Notes: generated by a model not told the origin, from the letters alone. Positions 19,241 through 27,448 are shown, numbered from the stretch's first letter. The stretch is 64,000 nt of DNA from Gracilibacillus dipsosauri (GCF_003176895.1 NZ_QGTD01000008.1:620001-684000), one strand, 5' to 3'. Made by a program: numbers and translations.

Positions 19241-19915
19241 TTATTCAATTCCTAATTCCTTCATAGCGTGTAGAATATGTATTTTCATGGCGCTTTTTGC
19301 ACCTTCTGGATTACGATTTTTCATGAATTCCATAATCATTTTATGATCATTAATTGTCTCTTTAATCGCTAGCTCTTTTTTCTTAGAAAGAATAACTCCT
19401 TTGTCAATCGCTTGATAAATAACAGGCATAAGCTTTTCCATAAATTCATTATGGGTAGCTTTAACAATTGATTTATGGAAATTTTGTTCAACTGCTGTCC
19501 TATCCTCATTCCGGTTAATTCTCTCTTCAATTTGGAGTCCATATTCTAGAATTCGCTTTAACTCAACATCCGTCGCTCGAATCGTAGCATAATAAGCAGC
19601 TTCTGGCTCAAATATTAGGCGCATTTCATATAAATCCTTCGCGTTAATTTTAGCATCTGTCAAAAAACTTAAGGATTCTATGTTATTTACATCAATATCT
19701 TCTTTGATATAAGTACCTTTCCCTCTTTTAATCTCTACAATACCATTTGTCACTAAGATTCTAATCGCTTCGCGAAGGGTTGTCCTGCTAATATTAAGCT
19801 CCTCGGAAAATTCATTCTCGTTTGGAAGCTTATCGCCCGGGTGAAATCTTTTTTCAATTGCAATCATGGACATAATATCATCCGCTACGCTATCTGATAA
19901 TCTTTTTTGCTCCAT
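19241..19915 (-). CDS. GntR-family (FadR/FCD) transcriptional regulator
   Basis: 224 residues. N-terminal GntR winged helix (about 5-72, with HPGDKLPNENEFSEELNISRTTLREAIR), then an all-helical FCD ligand domain (about 95-215) containing E-M-R-L-I-F-E-P-E-A-A and His residues in FHKSIVKATHN and IHILHAM that commonly bind metal. Such proteins usually sense small carboxylic acids. It starts 5 bases after the upstream hypothetical gene, so the two are one transcript. The nearest target candidate is the palindrome in the ilvD promoter 100 bases downstream; autoregulation or a remote target is equally open. Confidence 0.88.
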   Translation of the reverse strand: MEQKRLSDSVADDIMSMIAIEKRFHPGDKLPNENEFSEELNISRTTLREAIRILVTNGIVEIKRGKGTYIKEDIDVNNIESLSFLTDAKINAKDLYEMRLIFEPEAAYYATIRATDVELKRILEYGLQIEERINRNEDRTAVEQNFHKSIVKATHNEFMEKLMPVIYQAIDKGVILSKKKELAIKETINDHKMIMEFMKNRNPEGAKSAMKIHILHAMKELGIE

Positions 19916-19920
19916 ATAAT

Positions 19921-20367
19921 TTATTCCACCTTATTGTCTTTTAGAAAAGACATTTCCAAATCTGTTATCCATTTCAAAAGTTCTTGCTGTGTTGTTAACA
20001 ATTTAATGGCTGGTCCGCTGTCGGTTCCTATTTGATGATTTATTTGACCACTATCTAAAGTGATAAACAAGATTAATTCATTGTTTGCCAAATCGTTGGA
20101 TCGAATATAGATGAAGCTTAAGTCAGGCTCTAAACCATTCAAATAATCTACCGAATCACCGATTAAAGGAATGGATTGGATTTGCTCCTTTAATAGTTGA
20201 ATATCCTGCTCCGTCCAAATGATATTCGTTTCAATTGTAGAAAATCCGAAAGATAAATACGTGTCTAAACTTAATCGAATAGTGGCACCTACTTTTACTT
20301 TTTCCTTTAATTCCATTTTAAGCTCTACCCTACTATAATCATAGTGTAAATCTTTTAAAGAAACCAA
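19921..20367 (-). CDS. Hypothetical protein, 148 residues
   Basis: Starts at a TTG (20367) with AGGAG eight bases upstream. Predicted mixed strand/helix, cytosolic, with a C-terminal segment (PDLSFIYIRSN, LILFITLDSGQ, then TTQQELLKWITDLE). The shape resembles small single-domain proteins of the WapI/immunity-like type, but I cannot assign a family. It is cotranscribed with the FadR-type regulator that follows by 5 bases. Confidence 0.6.
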   Translation of the reverse strand: MVSLKDLHYDYSRVELKMELKEKVKVGATIRLSLDTYLSFGFSTIETNIIWTEQDIQLLKEQIQSIPLIGDSVDYLNGLEPDLSFIYIRSNDLANNELILFITLDSGQINHQIGTDSGPAIKLLTTQQELLKWITDLEMSFLKDNKVE

Positions 20368-20514
20368 TATTAGCGCTCCTATTCTATTTTGAATTTATTC
20401 GTTTTCTATAGCCTTTTTTAGGTATAGTTGTATTATATACCCAAGCAATAGTTTCTGTACATACTATATTTAAATAAGCAGATACTTCTATTTTTCATAA
20501 ATAAAATGATCTAA

Positions 20515-20546
20515 AATCAAGAAAGAGCCGCACCACGGCTCTTTCT
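20515..20546 (-). terminator. yjzC-like gene terminator
   Basis: AGAAAGAGCCG (20520-20530) and CGGCTCTTTCT (20536-20546) form an 11-bp stem with a 5-base loop. Confidence 0.88.
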
Positions 20547-20556
20547 GTTCATCTCA

Positions 20557-20739
20557 TTATGCTTTTACCCAATTCACAGCTTTATTACTTGATGGAGAAG
20601 GAGGAAACTGTTCGCCTTCTTCCAATCTAATTTCTGTATCACCCTCGTTAGTGGATCCTTCGTTAACTAAACTGTCAATCTTGAATAAACCACTTTCCGG
20701 GGCCTTTTCTCCTGTTTTGTAAGTTTGCTTGTTTGCCAT
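20557..20739 (-). CDS. YjzC-family protein
   Basis: 60 residues, small and hydrophilic, with the family's opening Y-K-T-G-E-K-A-P-E-S-G, a central LEEGEQFPPSP segment and a C-terminal W. It matches the YjzC family of Bacillales, function unknown. AGGAGGTGGAGAATC stands before the ATG at 20739. Single gene with its own terminator. Confidence 0.88.
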   Translation of the reverse strand: MANKQTYKTGEKAPESGLFKIDSLVNEGSTNEGDTEIRLEEGEQFPPSPSSNKAVNWVKA

Positions 20740-20969
20740 GATTCTCCACCTCCTAATAAATTCAAAAGCTAATTATTAGCTTTTCTATAAAAATGTATAC
20801 CACTGATTTACGTATATAAACATTAAAAGGCTTTAAAATAGAAATGTAATATTTATGTAATATTTATGTAATTTTAATTGAACCTACGCTTATCTTTAAT
20901 GTGTAGCTTTTTCTAAACATGGGTAATGTAGAGTGAAAATTCAATTTATGGAAGGAGCGGACTTAGTAT

Positions 20970-21254
20970 ATGCGAATACCAAAAATTAAAAATTATACAA
21001 ATGGGGATACAAAGGACATAAGCATAGCGGGTCAGTCATTAGAAATTTATTTTAAAGAAAAATATGCTTCCTTACAATTACTTGGGGATATATTAGTTGG
21101 TATATTTTTTGTAAGCGGTAGTATATTAAATTTCTTCCAAAGTGTAAGCTTATACGGGAATATCCTTTACTTATTAGGAAGTATTTCTTTGACTATCCGC
21201 CCTTTATTAAAAATAACCAAAAGAATTTGGATTTACAAACAGAATCCTAATTAA
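20970..21254 (+). CDS. YrhK-domain membrane protein
   Basis: 94 residues with two membrane helices (about 38-58 and 62-80). The end GSISLTIRPLLKITKRIWIY fits the YrhK domain, in which a glycine-serine turn precedes an I-R-P and basic tail. Function unknown. ATG at 20970 has GGAAGGAGCGGA upstream. No obvious partner. Confidence 0.75.
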   Translation: MRIPKIKNYTNGDTKDISIAGQSLEIYFKEKYASLQLLGDILVGIFFVSGSILNFFQSVSLYGNILYLLGSISLTIRPLLKITKRIWIYKQNPN

Positions 21255-21326
21255 TTCTAGTTCACGATCTAATTGTGATTTGAGCATTAAGATTATACTG
21301 TATAATTACTTATACAAAGGTTAGCG

Positions 21327-21356
21327 GCACCTACCTTTTAAGTGGGTGCTTTAGTA
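21327..21356 (+). terminator. Weak terminator after the YrhK-like gene
   Basis: GCACCTA (21327-21333) pairs with TGGGTGC (21343-21349, one G-T pair), followed by only TTTAGT. Low-confidence terminator. Confidence 0.4.
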
Positions 21357-21422
21357 CTTTATTCTGGTAGTAAAAAAATCGAGTACTAATAATGACTTAA
21401 AAAGAATAGGAGCTTAAGCAAA

Positions 21423-21917
21423 TTGGTTAAATTAAAGGATAGTAATATTGATTTCGATTGTAATAAAGAAACCCCCTATTTTCAAGTTACGTCAAAGCAA
21501 AGAATTAGATTGGCTATAGAAGATTTAAATATTAGCTTAATCCAAACAATTATTGGGGATATATTTAAAGAGGAGGATAAAATAAGTCTTATATTTTTAT
21601 CCGAATACTATTTAAATAACATTCGTCGTTCTACAAGGTCCAGAATCGGGAAAATAATTAACATTACCAACTGGCATGAGACTGTAGTTAGAGAGGAAGC
21701 TAGTGGTAATGGGGAAGTATACGTTACGATAAAGAATTTAAATCGTGAGGATATATCGAAATATTGCTCAGCATTTTATAAAGGTCATACGGAAGCTTAT
21801 ATTTCTTTTTTTAACGATGAATTTCTGTTATATGTTAGCAGTGATGTTAGAAAAATAGAAAACTTAAAGCAAAATTATTCTGGTTTATTTAATAAATATC
21901 ATGAAAACGGTTATTAA
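21423..21917 (+). CDS. Hypothetical protein, 164 residues
   Basis: Starts at a TTG (21423) with AGGAG ten bases upstream. Mixed alpha/beta, soluble, no signal peptide. Visible stretches are TSKQRIRLAIEDLNISLIQ, FLSEYYLNNIRRST and FFNDEFLLYVSSDVRK. I do not recognise it. Low GC and location among accessory genes suggest variable gene content. No downstream partner: the next gene is convergent. Confidence 0.55.
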   Translation: MVKLKDSNIDFDCNKETPYFQVTSKQRIRLAIEDLNISLIQTIIGDIFKEEDKISLIFLSEYYLNNIRRSTRSRIGKIINITNWHETVVREEASGNGEVYVTIKNLNREDISKYCSAFYKGHTEAYISFFNDEFLLYVSSDVRKIENLKQNYSGLFNKYHENGY

Positions 21918-22049
21918 AATAACTAATTCCAAAATTTTGGATATGTAAGGTATAGTCCCTATCCACTGGCACTACAAGGAGCTGTGGCTAAGGATAAGGA
22001 CTGAACATAAAGGGGACGACTTAAAATACTGAAACACTGTTAGTTTATT

Positions 22050-22550
22050 TTAGATTTTCTTGTGCAACGGTGGAACGATTAACCATCCTTTTTCTTTATT
22101 TAGTCGAAGGGCTTTTGCTCCAACTTGGACTTTGCTCATATGGAACTGTCCAAATAACATGGCAATGTCTTCACGTATAGATTGTCCAATGGCTTGACTA
22201 CATGCAACAAGACCTTGAGAAATGTTCAAAGAGATGGCTGAACTGATTTCTGGATCGTTCAATCTTGCACCAACCGGAATATCTTCTAAATCGGCAACAG
22301 ATTTATCTGGTGGAGCAGGTGGAAGAGCAACCCCATTGACCTTAAGTATTTCCTCTATTTCTTGAGTCTCCTGTTTACTTCCTTGTACAAGTTCTTCTAA
22401 CAAACGTTTTAAGTCTTTATCTCCAGCATGGTTATACATGGTCTGATAACTGGAAGAATTTCCTTTAGCTACTGCTAGGAAACTCCAAAGACTAAAAACT
22501 TCACCATAGTGTAGAGGTTCTTTTTGTTGATATCCACTTAAAATACCCAA
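22050..22550 (-). CDS. DUF3231 family protein, single-domain
   Basis: 166 residues from a TTG at 22550 that gives the family-typical start M-G-I-L-S-G and has AAGGAG eight bases before; a GTG at 22559 would overlap that site. One DUF3231 helical bundle, with EPLHYGEVFSLWSF, PPAPPDKSVADLEDIPVGA and SQAIGQSIREDIAMLFGQFH. The family is common in spore-formers and resembles coat-F/ferritin-like bundles; its function is not established. Divergent from the second DUF3231 gene. Confidence 0.85.
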   Translation of the reverse strand: MGILSGYQQKEPLHYGEVFSLWSFLAVAKGNSSSYQTMYNHAGDKDLKRLLEELVQGSKQETQEIEEILKVNGVALPPAPPDKSVADLEDIPVGARLNDPEISSAISLNISQGLVACSQAIGQSIREDIAMLFGQFHMSKVQVGAKALRLNKEKGWLIVPPLHKKI

Positions 22551-22559
22551 ATAACTCAC

Positions 22560-22894
22560 TCCTTCGTTTAATTACATATGTATTTTGAGTAGTTTTGAGC
22601 CAGTATATTCATAAAAATACAAAATCCCACCACTTTTTTGGTGATTGGCGTTGAAAAATAGCAGTATTCATCATCGCATTGCTTTTATAGTTTGGATAAA
22701 ATTATAAAAGATATATATTTCGAATTATATATTAAATGATGATTAATTTTTGTGGGTGTTGTTGTGAGCGCCTTAAATCCCAGGAGTGTTTGTATGAATT
22801 TAGACAACTCAATAAATTTGTCCAACATAAATATTTCTTATTTGTCAATAATATAACTAAATAATTCGTTTAACATAGTATAAGAGGTGATCAT
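22560..22894. other. 335-bp divergent spacer between the two DUF3231 genes
   Basis: AT-rich. It holds a short hairpin (CACCACTTTTTTGGTG, near 22628-22643) and one copy of a 44-bp imperfect repeat (22734-22777) that recurs at 27684-27727. Both DUF3231 promoters should be here but none stands out. No ORF. Confidence 0.5.
22734..22777 (+). repeat. Imperfect 44-bp repeat, copy 1
   Basis: Begins AAATGATGATTAATTTTTG and continues GGGTGTT...GTG.G.GC..TTAAA. It shares the first 19 bases exactly, and most of the rest, with 27684-27727 in the same orientation, 4950 bp away. Confidence 0.65.
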
Positions 22895-23899
22895 TTGGAT
22901 AAAGAGGATTTAAGGCTCACATCAGCTGAAATTGGAACATTGTGGGGAGAATATGTAAATGGAACAGTCGTTGATATTGTAAACAAATATATGTTATCTA
23001 TCATAGAAGACGAACAAATAAAAACTCTTTTTGAAGATGCTATAGAAACTTTTGGTAGCCAAAAGAAACAGATTTCAACCTTTATCGAAAATGAAGGATT
23101 CCCTGTACCGATTGGATTTACAGAAGCAGATCTTAATAAAGAGGCAAAAAGGTTATTCTCGGACATTTTCTGTCTACATTATTTGCACATTATGACATTG
23201 CATGGGTTAATAGGGCATACGACTTCATTCAGTACTTCAGTGAGAAAAGATTTAAGAGATTTTTATGATTTATGCATCGATAGTGGTAAAAAAATGTACC
23301 ATCAAACAATTGAATTACTATTAGAAAAGGGACATTTCCAAAGAGATCCGTATTTTTATCCTGAAATAAACCCAGATTTTATTTCGGGACAACAATTTTT
23401 GGATGGGTATTTTGGGGATCAACGTCCTTTGGCTGCAACAGAAATAATTAGCATCTCTTTTAACATTAAGAAAAAGATAATGGAAAAATCCCTTTCCATT
23501 GGATTCAGTCAAGTAGCACAATCAAAAGAAGTTAGAAAATTTTTAAAGTTAGCACAGAAAACATCTGATAAGCAAATTCAGTCATTTGGGGAAATATTGC
23601 ATCAAGATAATTTACCTGTACCAATGTCATGGGAATCAGAGATCACAACCTCCCAAGATTCACCTTTCTCAGATAAATTGATGGTATATCATATAGGTTT
23701 TCTATTACAAACCGCACAAGCCTTCCATGGGGCTGGACTTGCAACAGCAATGCGAACAGACCTAGTTCTGAATTATGAACAAACCATCTTAAAAAGTTTA
23801 ATGGTTACGAAAGAATGGTTTAATATTATGACGAAAAATAAATGGTTAGAACAACCACCACTCGCTCCAAATAGAAAAGAGATTGCAAAAGATAAATAA
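22895..23899 (+). CDS. DUF3231 family protein, two tandem domains
   Basis: 334 residues from a TTG at 22895 preceded by AAGAGGTGATCAT. Two DUF3231-type helical bundles in tandem (about 8-165 and 175-330). Each ends with the same kind of segment: the first YFYPEINPDFI after the helices, the second WLEQPPLAP. This is the usual length for the double-domain DUF3231 proteins of Bacillales, role unknown. A small membrane-protein gene follows on the same strand. Confidence 0.85.
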   Translation: MDKEDLRLTSAEIGTLWGEYVNGTVVDIVNKYMLSIIEDEQIKTLFEDAIETFGSQKKQISTFIENEGFPVPIGFTEADLNKEAKRLFSDIFCLHYLHIMTLHGLIGHTTSFSTSVRKDLRDFYDLCIDSGKKMYHQTIELLLEKGHFQRDPYFYPEINPDFISGQQFLDGYFGDQRPLAATEIISISFNIKKKIMEKSLSIGFSQVAQSKEVRKFLKLAQKTSDKQIQSFGEILHQDNLPVPMSWESEITTSQDSPFSDKLMVYHIGFLLQTAQAFHGAGLATAMRTDLVLNYEQTILKSLMVTKEWFNIMTKNKWLEQPPLAPNRKEIAKDK

Positions 23900-23933
23900 A
23901 ATAATAAGAACATTTTTAAGAAGGTCTGTACCA

Positions 23934-24404
23934 ATGAATAAGAGTGTTGTTGAAAAACTAATGTGGAGTATCGCTTTTCCGGGGTTTGGACAGTATTTAA
24001 ACGGTAAGTTATTTAAAGGAACATTTCTTTTGATAATTGAAATTCTGATTAATGTACAAGCTAATTTTAATCAAATCATACTTTTTAGTTTCCATGGCGA
24101 GATCGGGAATGCCATAAACCATGCAAACTATCAGTGGTTGATGTTTTACCCATGTCTATATTTTTTTTCTATGTGGGATGCAGTGAAAGATGCAGGTGGG
24201 GGAAAAAGTCATTATTCTTTTCTCCCATATGTGTTTTCTGCATTTTTTGTAACAGTTGGGTTGATTCTTTCTTCAAACTTAACTATATTCGGGGTGTTAT
24301 TGGGGCCAGTATGGCTTCCGATATTGTTTGTTTTGCCTGGATTAATAACAGGTATAATTATTAAAAAAATCATAACAATACTCAATAAACCTTCCAGATC
24401 ATAA
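23934..24404 (+). CDS. Small multi-pass membrane protein, TM2-like start
   Basis: 156 residues from the ATG at 23934 (AAGAAGGTCTGTACCA upstream); an earlier TTG at 23883 would overlap the previous gene. Four hydrophobic segments (about 10-30, 33-50, 70-95, 105-140). The first contains FPGFGQYLNGKLFKG, the Gly-Gly-Gln-Tyr-type turn seen in TM2-like proteins. I cannot name a family or function. It starts 35 bases after the DUF3231 gene and is likely cotranscribed. Confidence 0.65.
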   Translation: MNKSVVEKLMWSIAFPGFGQYLNGKLFKGTFLLIIEILINVQANFNQIILFSFHGEIGNAINHANYQWLMFYPCLYFFSMWDAVKDAGGGKSHYSFLPYVFSAFFVTVGLILSSNLTIFGVLLGPVWLPILFVLPGLITGIIIKKIITILNKPSRS

Positions 24405-24534
24405 TCATCCATCTTTTTCAATTCTCTTTTCACCAAGCTCCATTTATTTTAGAGTTTAGGTGACACCTGCCCGTTACAACTTTTAAAAATAAACATACAA
24501 TACACTATCTGAGCTCAAGGAGGTGTTTCTTACT

Positions 24535-24645
24535 ATGAGCGGTGGTACTGGTTATGGCTACGGTGGTGGCTTTGCATTGATTGTCGTATTGTTTATTCTA
24601 CTAATTATTATTGGCGCATCCTTCTATGGTGGTTATGGTTATTAA
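24535..24645 (+). CDS. YjcZ-family sporulation miniprotein
   Basis: 36 residues with a strong AAGGAGG ten bases before the ATG at 24535. A Gly/Tyr-rich start ([11 protein letters not shown]), one hydrophobic helix ([18 protein letters not shown]) and a GGYGY end are the pattern of the YjcZ family, made during sporulation in Bacillales and thought to sit in spore or forespore membranes. Function unknown. Confidence 0.85.
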   Translation: MSGGTGYGYGGGFALIVVLFILLIIIGASFYGGYGY

Positions 24646-24946
24646 TATAATAATGATCTCGCACCCATAAAACCTCTTATTATGGGGAATACAGATAGGA
24701 AGTAACCTCCTTTCTGTATCTCCATTACATAGTCCATCACTCTTTTTCATCACTTACGACAAAAGAGACAATATTAGTTAGTTTCGGTATGAATGATTGT
24801 ATAAAAAGCAAAATATACAACAGGATTTCCAAAATACAAAAAGGATGCCTTGGAAGAATCACGAAAACACAAAGCATCAATAAATTTTATGAGGCGAATT
24901 TGGGGTAAAGCATATGGGGACATAATATCCAAATATGTCCATAACC
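24646..24946. other. Spacer with two hairpins and a possible coding remnant
   Basis: CCCATAA (24664-24670) / TTATGGG (24680-24686) and an ATACAG...CTGTAT hairpin (24689-24719) may end the yjcZ-like transcript, though neither has a clear T-run. From about 24820 to 24946 the plus strand reads as protein-like sequence (KDALEESRKHKAS, FMRRIWGKAYGD) without a proper start. It runs into the glnA-tail repeat, so it may be the end of a broken gene. Confidence 0.4.
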
Positions 24947-25033
24947 AAACAAAAACCCCTCAACACCAGAAGTGTCAAGGAGTTTCCTTCCTTAAAATGC
25001 GGAAATGTATTGTTCTCTTTCCCAAGGGTGAAC
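24947..25033. repeat. 87-bp direct repeat, copy A: duplicated glnA 3' end
   Basis: All 87 bases are identical to 27746-27832, same orientation, 2799 bp apart. On the minus strand it encodes the last 13 residues of glutamine synthetase ([13 protein letters not shown]), its stop and the glnA terminator hairpin. The rest of glnA is absent here, so this is a tail fragment marking the far edge of an inserted or rearranged segment. Confidence 0.95.
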
Positions 25034-25139
25034 TTGTTCTATTCACTACCATAAGAAAGTAGATATACTTTTTTACCATAACAAAAGGAAAAACTCTATA
25101 GAAGGATATGTGGTTAAGATATTACCCGATCAGATCAAT

Positions 25140-25534
25140 TAGATACAGCTGAGCTTATCGGTCCACATGACATAACGCATTCCAAGCAATTCAATGCTTT
25201 TACTCTGTCCTTTAAGTAAGGATCCTTATCCTCTAATTGCTGGGCACCTTCCGCCAATACCCACTGTAATCTATTCCGTATGTTCTCCACGCATCACAGA
25301 AGTGAGAAATTGCAGGTTATCATCTTGTTCGGAAATAGATTCTTTTTTCAATTCTTCCAAACGCTTGTCAATATAGGTTTTTTACGTTAGCATTTGTTAG
25401 CAATCTACTTCCACAAGATCTTGTTGCTGAATCCTTCTTTACATTTGGATAAGCGACCTTATAAGATGCTGCCACATTTCCTGTTCTGATATACTTGTCT
25501 GCAACCGTCTTTGTTTCTCTGTTAAATTAGTCAT
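25140..25534 (-). pseudogene. Decayed phage terminase small subunit (YqaS/XtmA type)
   Basis: Starts like a real gene (ATG 25534, AAGGAGTGAGGAGC upstream) with MTNLTEKQRR. Continuing by switching frame gives FADKYIRTGNVAASYKVAYP, then DSATRSCGSRLLTN, then IDKRLEELKKESISEQD, then GAQQLEDKDPYLKDRVKAL and LGMRYVMWTDK. These segments in this order are the terminase small subunit of Bacillus phages, which recognises phage DNA for packaging. At least four frameshifts and a TAG in the TTEQI segment break it. It sits inside the glnA-repeat island and shows that the island derives at least partly from a prophage. Confidence 0.82.
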
Positions 25535-25567
25535 TTTACATAGCTCCTCACTCCTTTTTAGTTCATA

Positions 25568-25594
25568 AATAAAAACACTCGTTTCGGAGTGCTT
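25568..25594 (-). terminator. Terminator after the immunity gene
   Basis: ACACTC (25575-25580) pairs with GAGTGC (25587-25592), T-rich on the minus strand (GTGTTTTTATTT). Confidence 0.7.
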
Positions 25595-25614
25595 AAATCT
25601 TTTTTCAATTCTAT

Positions 25615-26133
25615 TTATTTAACGAGTCTCTTCTTTATATTCTCTATTTGAGCAAGTTCATGTTGGTAGTTTTTTAATTTTAATTGATTTGCCAAAATAC
25701 CAAAAAAATTTTGTGAGTTATTAATGAAGGATTCTAAAAATATTTGTTCGTTAACTACCAAAGAATCTTCATCTATGTTTATCTTTGCTTTTCTAGCATT
25801 TTGTTTTTCTATTCTTACTTCAATCGGTTGACTAGGATAGTAAAAATTGGCTACTCCATGTTCCATATATTCTTCAATTGCATTCAAGTAGTAGGAATAA
25901 ATGGTAGGTAAGTCATCAAAAAGAGGAATTTGACCAATTTCTTTATTATTAGATGAAAATATAACACTTCCTTCTAATAGCAAAATTCCATTTTCTACGT
26001 ATTTATTTCTATTCTTCTCAATAAATTCAACCAAAAAGTTATTATTAAAACCACCAATATATTCTTCTGGTTCTCTTTTCAAAGCCTCTAAATCATAGAT
26101 TTCTTTTACAAGATAGAAATTTTTTATGTCCAT
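25615..26133 (-). CDS. Putative immunity protein paired with the secreted toxin
   Basis: 172 residues, soluble, acidic, no signal peptide: MDIKNFYLVKEIYDLEAL start, central PLFDDLPTIYSYYLNAIEEY, C-terminal helices. No family recognised. It begins 17 bases after the stop of the secreted toxin-like gene (GAGGTTG upstream of the ATG), and the pair ends in a terminator. Small unknown cytosolic proteins in this position usually neutralise the toxin; here that role is inferred only from context. Confidence 0.6.
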   Translation of the reverse strand: MDIKNFYLVKEIYDLEALKREPEEYIGGFNNNFLVEFIEKNRNKYVENGILLLEGSVIFSSNNKEIGQIPLFDDLPTIYSYYLNAIEEYMEHGVANFYYPSQPIEVRIEKQNARKAKINIDEDSLVVNEQIFLESFINNSQNFFGILANQLKLKNYQHELAQIENIKKRLVK

Positions 26134-26150
26134 TTAAACAACCTCGCTTT

Positions 26151-26840
26151 TTACTTTGGATATAGTTGTTTTATATGTCCTCTAGTTATTCCTAAAACAT
26201 ACTTAACACCATTTACTTTTCCTTGTACTTGGAACGTTGAATTTGTCCCTTTTGATCTTAATGTTTTGCTGTTTTGCTTCGCAATGCTTAAAGCAATATT
26301 TTTCACTTGATTAACTGATAAATTTGGATTATAAAAAGTTTGGTTTTTCTTTACCGTACCATTCCAATACTTTGGATGGTGTCTTTCTAACATATGTTTC
26401 ATATCTGTTTTGGTTAGTTTAAATGTATAACTTCCTGTTTTATAAGTTGCTGTTTTAAAGGATTTTAAAGCGTTTGTGACTTTTGATTTAGGTGCTTTTT
26501 TAAATACTTTAGAACCCCATTTGATTACATATTTTCCACCACTAATAACTAGTCGTGCTACCAAACCCCAAAAAAATGGTCGTACAATAGATCCAGATTC
26601 AATCTCTTCATCAATATTTTCAAGTGATTGCTCATCATCACTCTTAATATTCTTCCAATCTAGCTCTTGTAGACTATCGAATAGCTCAGGATTTTCTTCG
26701 TATGTAATAGAATTGTCTTCTTCTACAATATCAACCCAATTCTTAACTTCTTCCTTAGCTAATAAAACTGTAGGCAATAAAAACGAAAGCAGTAACATAA
26801 ATGAAGTTAAAGCACTTAAATAAACAAAACTCTTTTTCAA
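26151..26840 (-). CDS. Secreted putative toxin, SAR2788 type
   Basis: 229 residues. Signal peptide about 1-28 (basic start, hydrophobic core, ends TVLLA). An acidic propeptide-like region follows (about 30-80), then a basic glycine/lysine linker (VISGGKYVIKWGSKVFKK). The C-terminal domain (about 120-229) contains MLERHHPKYWNGT, TFYNPNLSVNQVKN and NGVKYVLGITRGHIKQLYP. This end matches, as I recall it, the SAR2788 family of putative exported toxins of Firmicutes; the His-His and Arg-Gly-His positions suggest a nuclease-like domain, unproven. The start is a TTG at 26840 with no clear ribosome site. A candidate immunity gene follows. Confidence 0.7.
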   Translation of the reverse strand: MKKSFVYLSALTSFMLLLSFLLPTVLLAKEEVKNWVDIVEEDNSITYEENPELFDSLQELDWKNIKSDDEQSLENIDEEIESGSIVRPFFWGLVARLVISGGKYVIKWGSKVFKKAPKSKVTNALKSFKTATYKTGSYTFKLTKTDMKHMLERHHPKYWNGTVKKNQTFYNPNLSVNQVKNIALSIAKQNSKTLRSKGTNSTFQVQGKVNGVKYVLGITRGHIKQLYPK

Positions 26841-27010
26841 AATTTTACATTTAATAGAAATATTATAATCTACACCTAATATTTTGTAAATATTTCTATA
26901 TATTGTTTTTTAAGTTGAGAATGAGTTATTACCATATAACACGTTTATTTAATATCCATTAACATCCCCTTTCACTAAGTAAGCCCTTCACGACTTTAAA
27001 ATTCGTAAAT

Positions 27011-27448
27011 TCATTTAATTTTCATTCCTCGTACTTTCTCTTCTTTAACTTGTTGCAGTATACTTTTCAGGTAGATCGCTGAGGCTCTTCTATCTACTCC
27101 TTTTTTTATACTTTTTATAAAAAGTAAAAAAAAGATACCGAATCCAATTAAATTAATCAAAGGCATTAATAAATTAATTTCAAACTCAATACTGTTAAAT
27201 ATCCCAATATAAATTGCTAATAAAGCTATTAAAAATGGCATATATTTTGAATAATCCAGCTCTTGTTCAATCTTTTCCATTCTAGCAATCCCTAATGTAA
27301 TAGTAGATAAACTCAATTTTCGTATTTCATTTAAATGTATAATTGAATTTGAACTTCCATTCTTCAATCCAAAAATTGTTTGAAAGTTAGTTACTATGTC
27401 TTTCTCACTACTATTTAATAAAATATCTCTAATATCTTCTGAATTCAT
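27011..27448 (-). CDS. Two-helix membrane protein in the island, unknown
   Basis: 145 residues with AGGAGGTGTTTCT before the ATG at 27448. A helical, charged N-terminal part (about 1-65) is followed by two close membrane helices (about 68-88 and 92-112) and a basic cytosolic tail (KSIKKGVDRRASAIYLKS). No family recognised. It lies on the same strand as the toxin pair, 170 bases upstream of it, and has very low GC. It could be a membrane partner of the toxin system or an unrelated cargo gene. Confidence 0.6.
   Translation of the reverse strand: MNSEDIRDILLNSSEKDIVTNFQTIFGLKNGSSNSIIHLNEIRKLSLSTITLGIARMEKIEQELDYSKYMPFLIALLAIYIGIFNSIEFEINLLMPLINLIGFGIFFLLFIKSIKKGVDRRASAIYLKSILQQVKEEKVRGMKIK

Noticed and set aside
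22620-22645. CACCACTTTTTTGGTG hairpin as a terminator
   Set aside because: It lies upstream of both divergent DUF3231 genes, so no transcript is known to end there.
24850-25062. Plus-strand 70-codon frame as a gene
   Set aside because: Starts at a TTG without a ribosome site and its second half is the antisense of the duplicated glnA tail and terminator.
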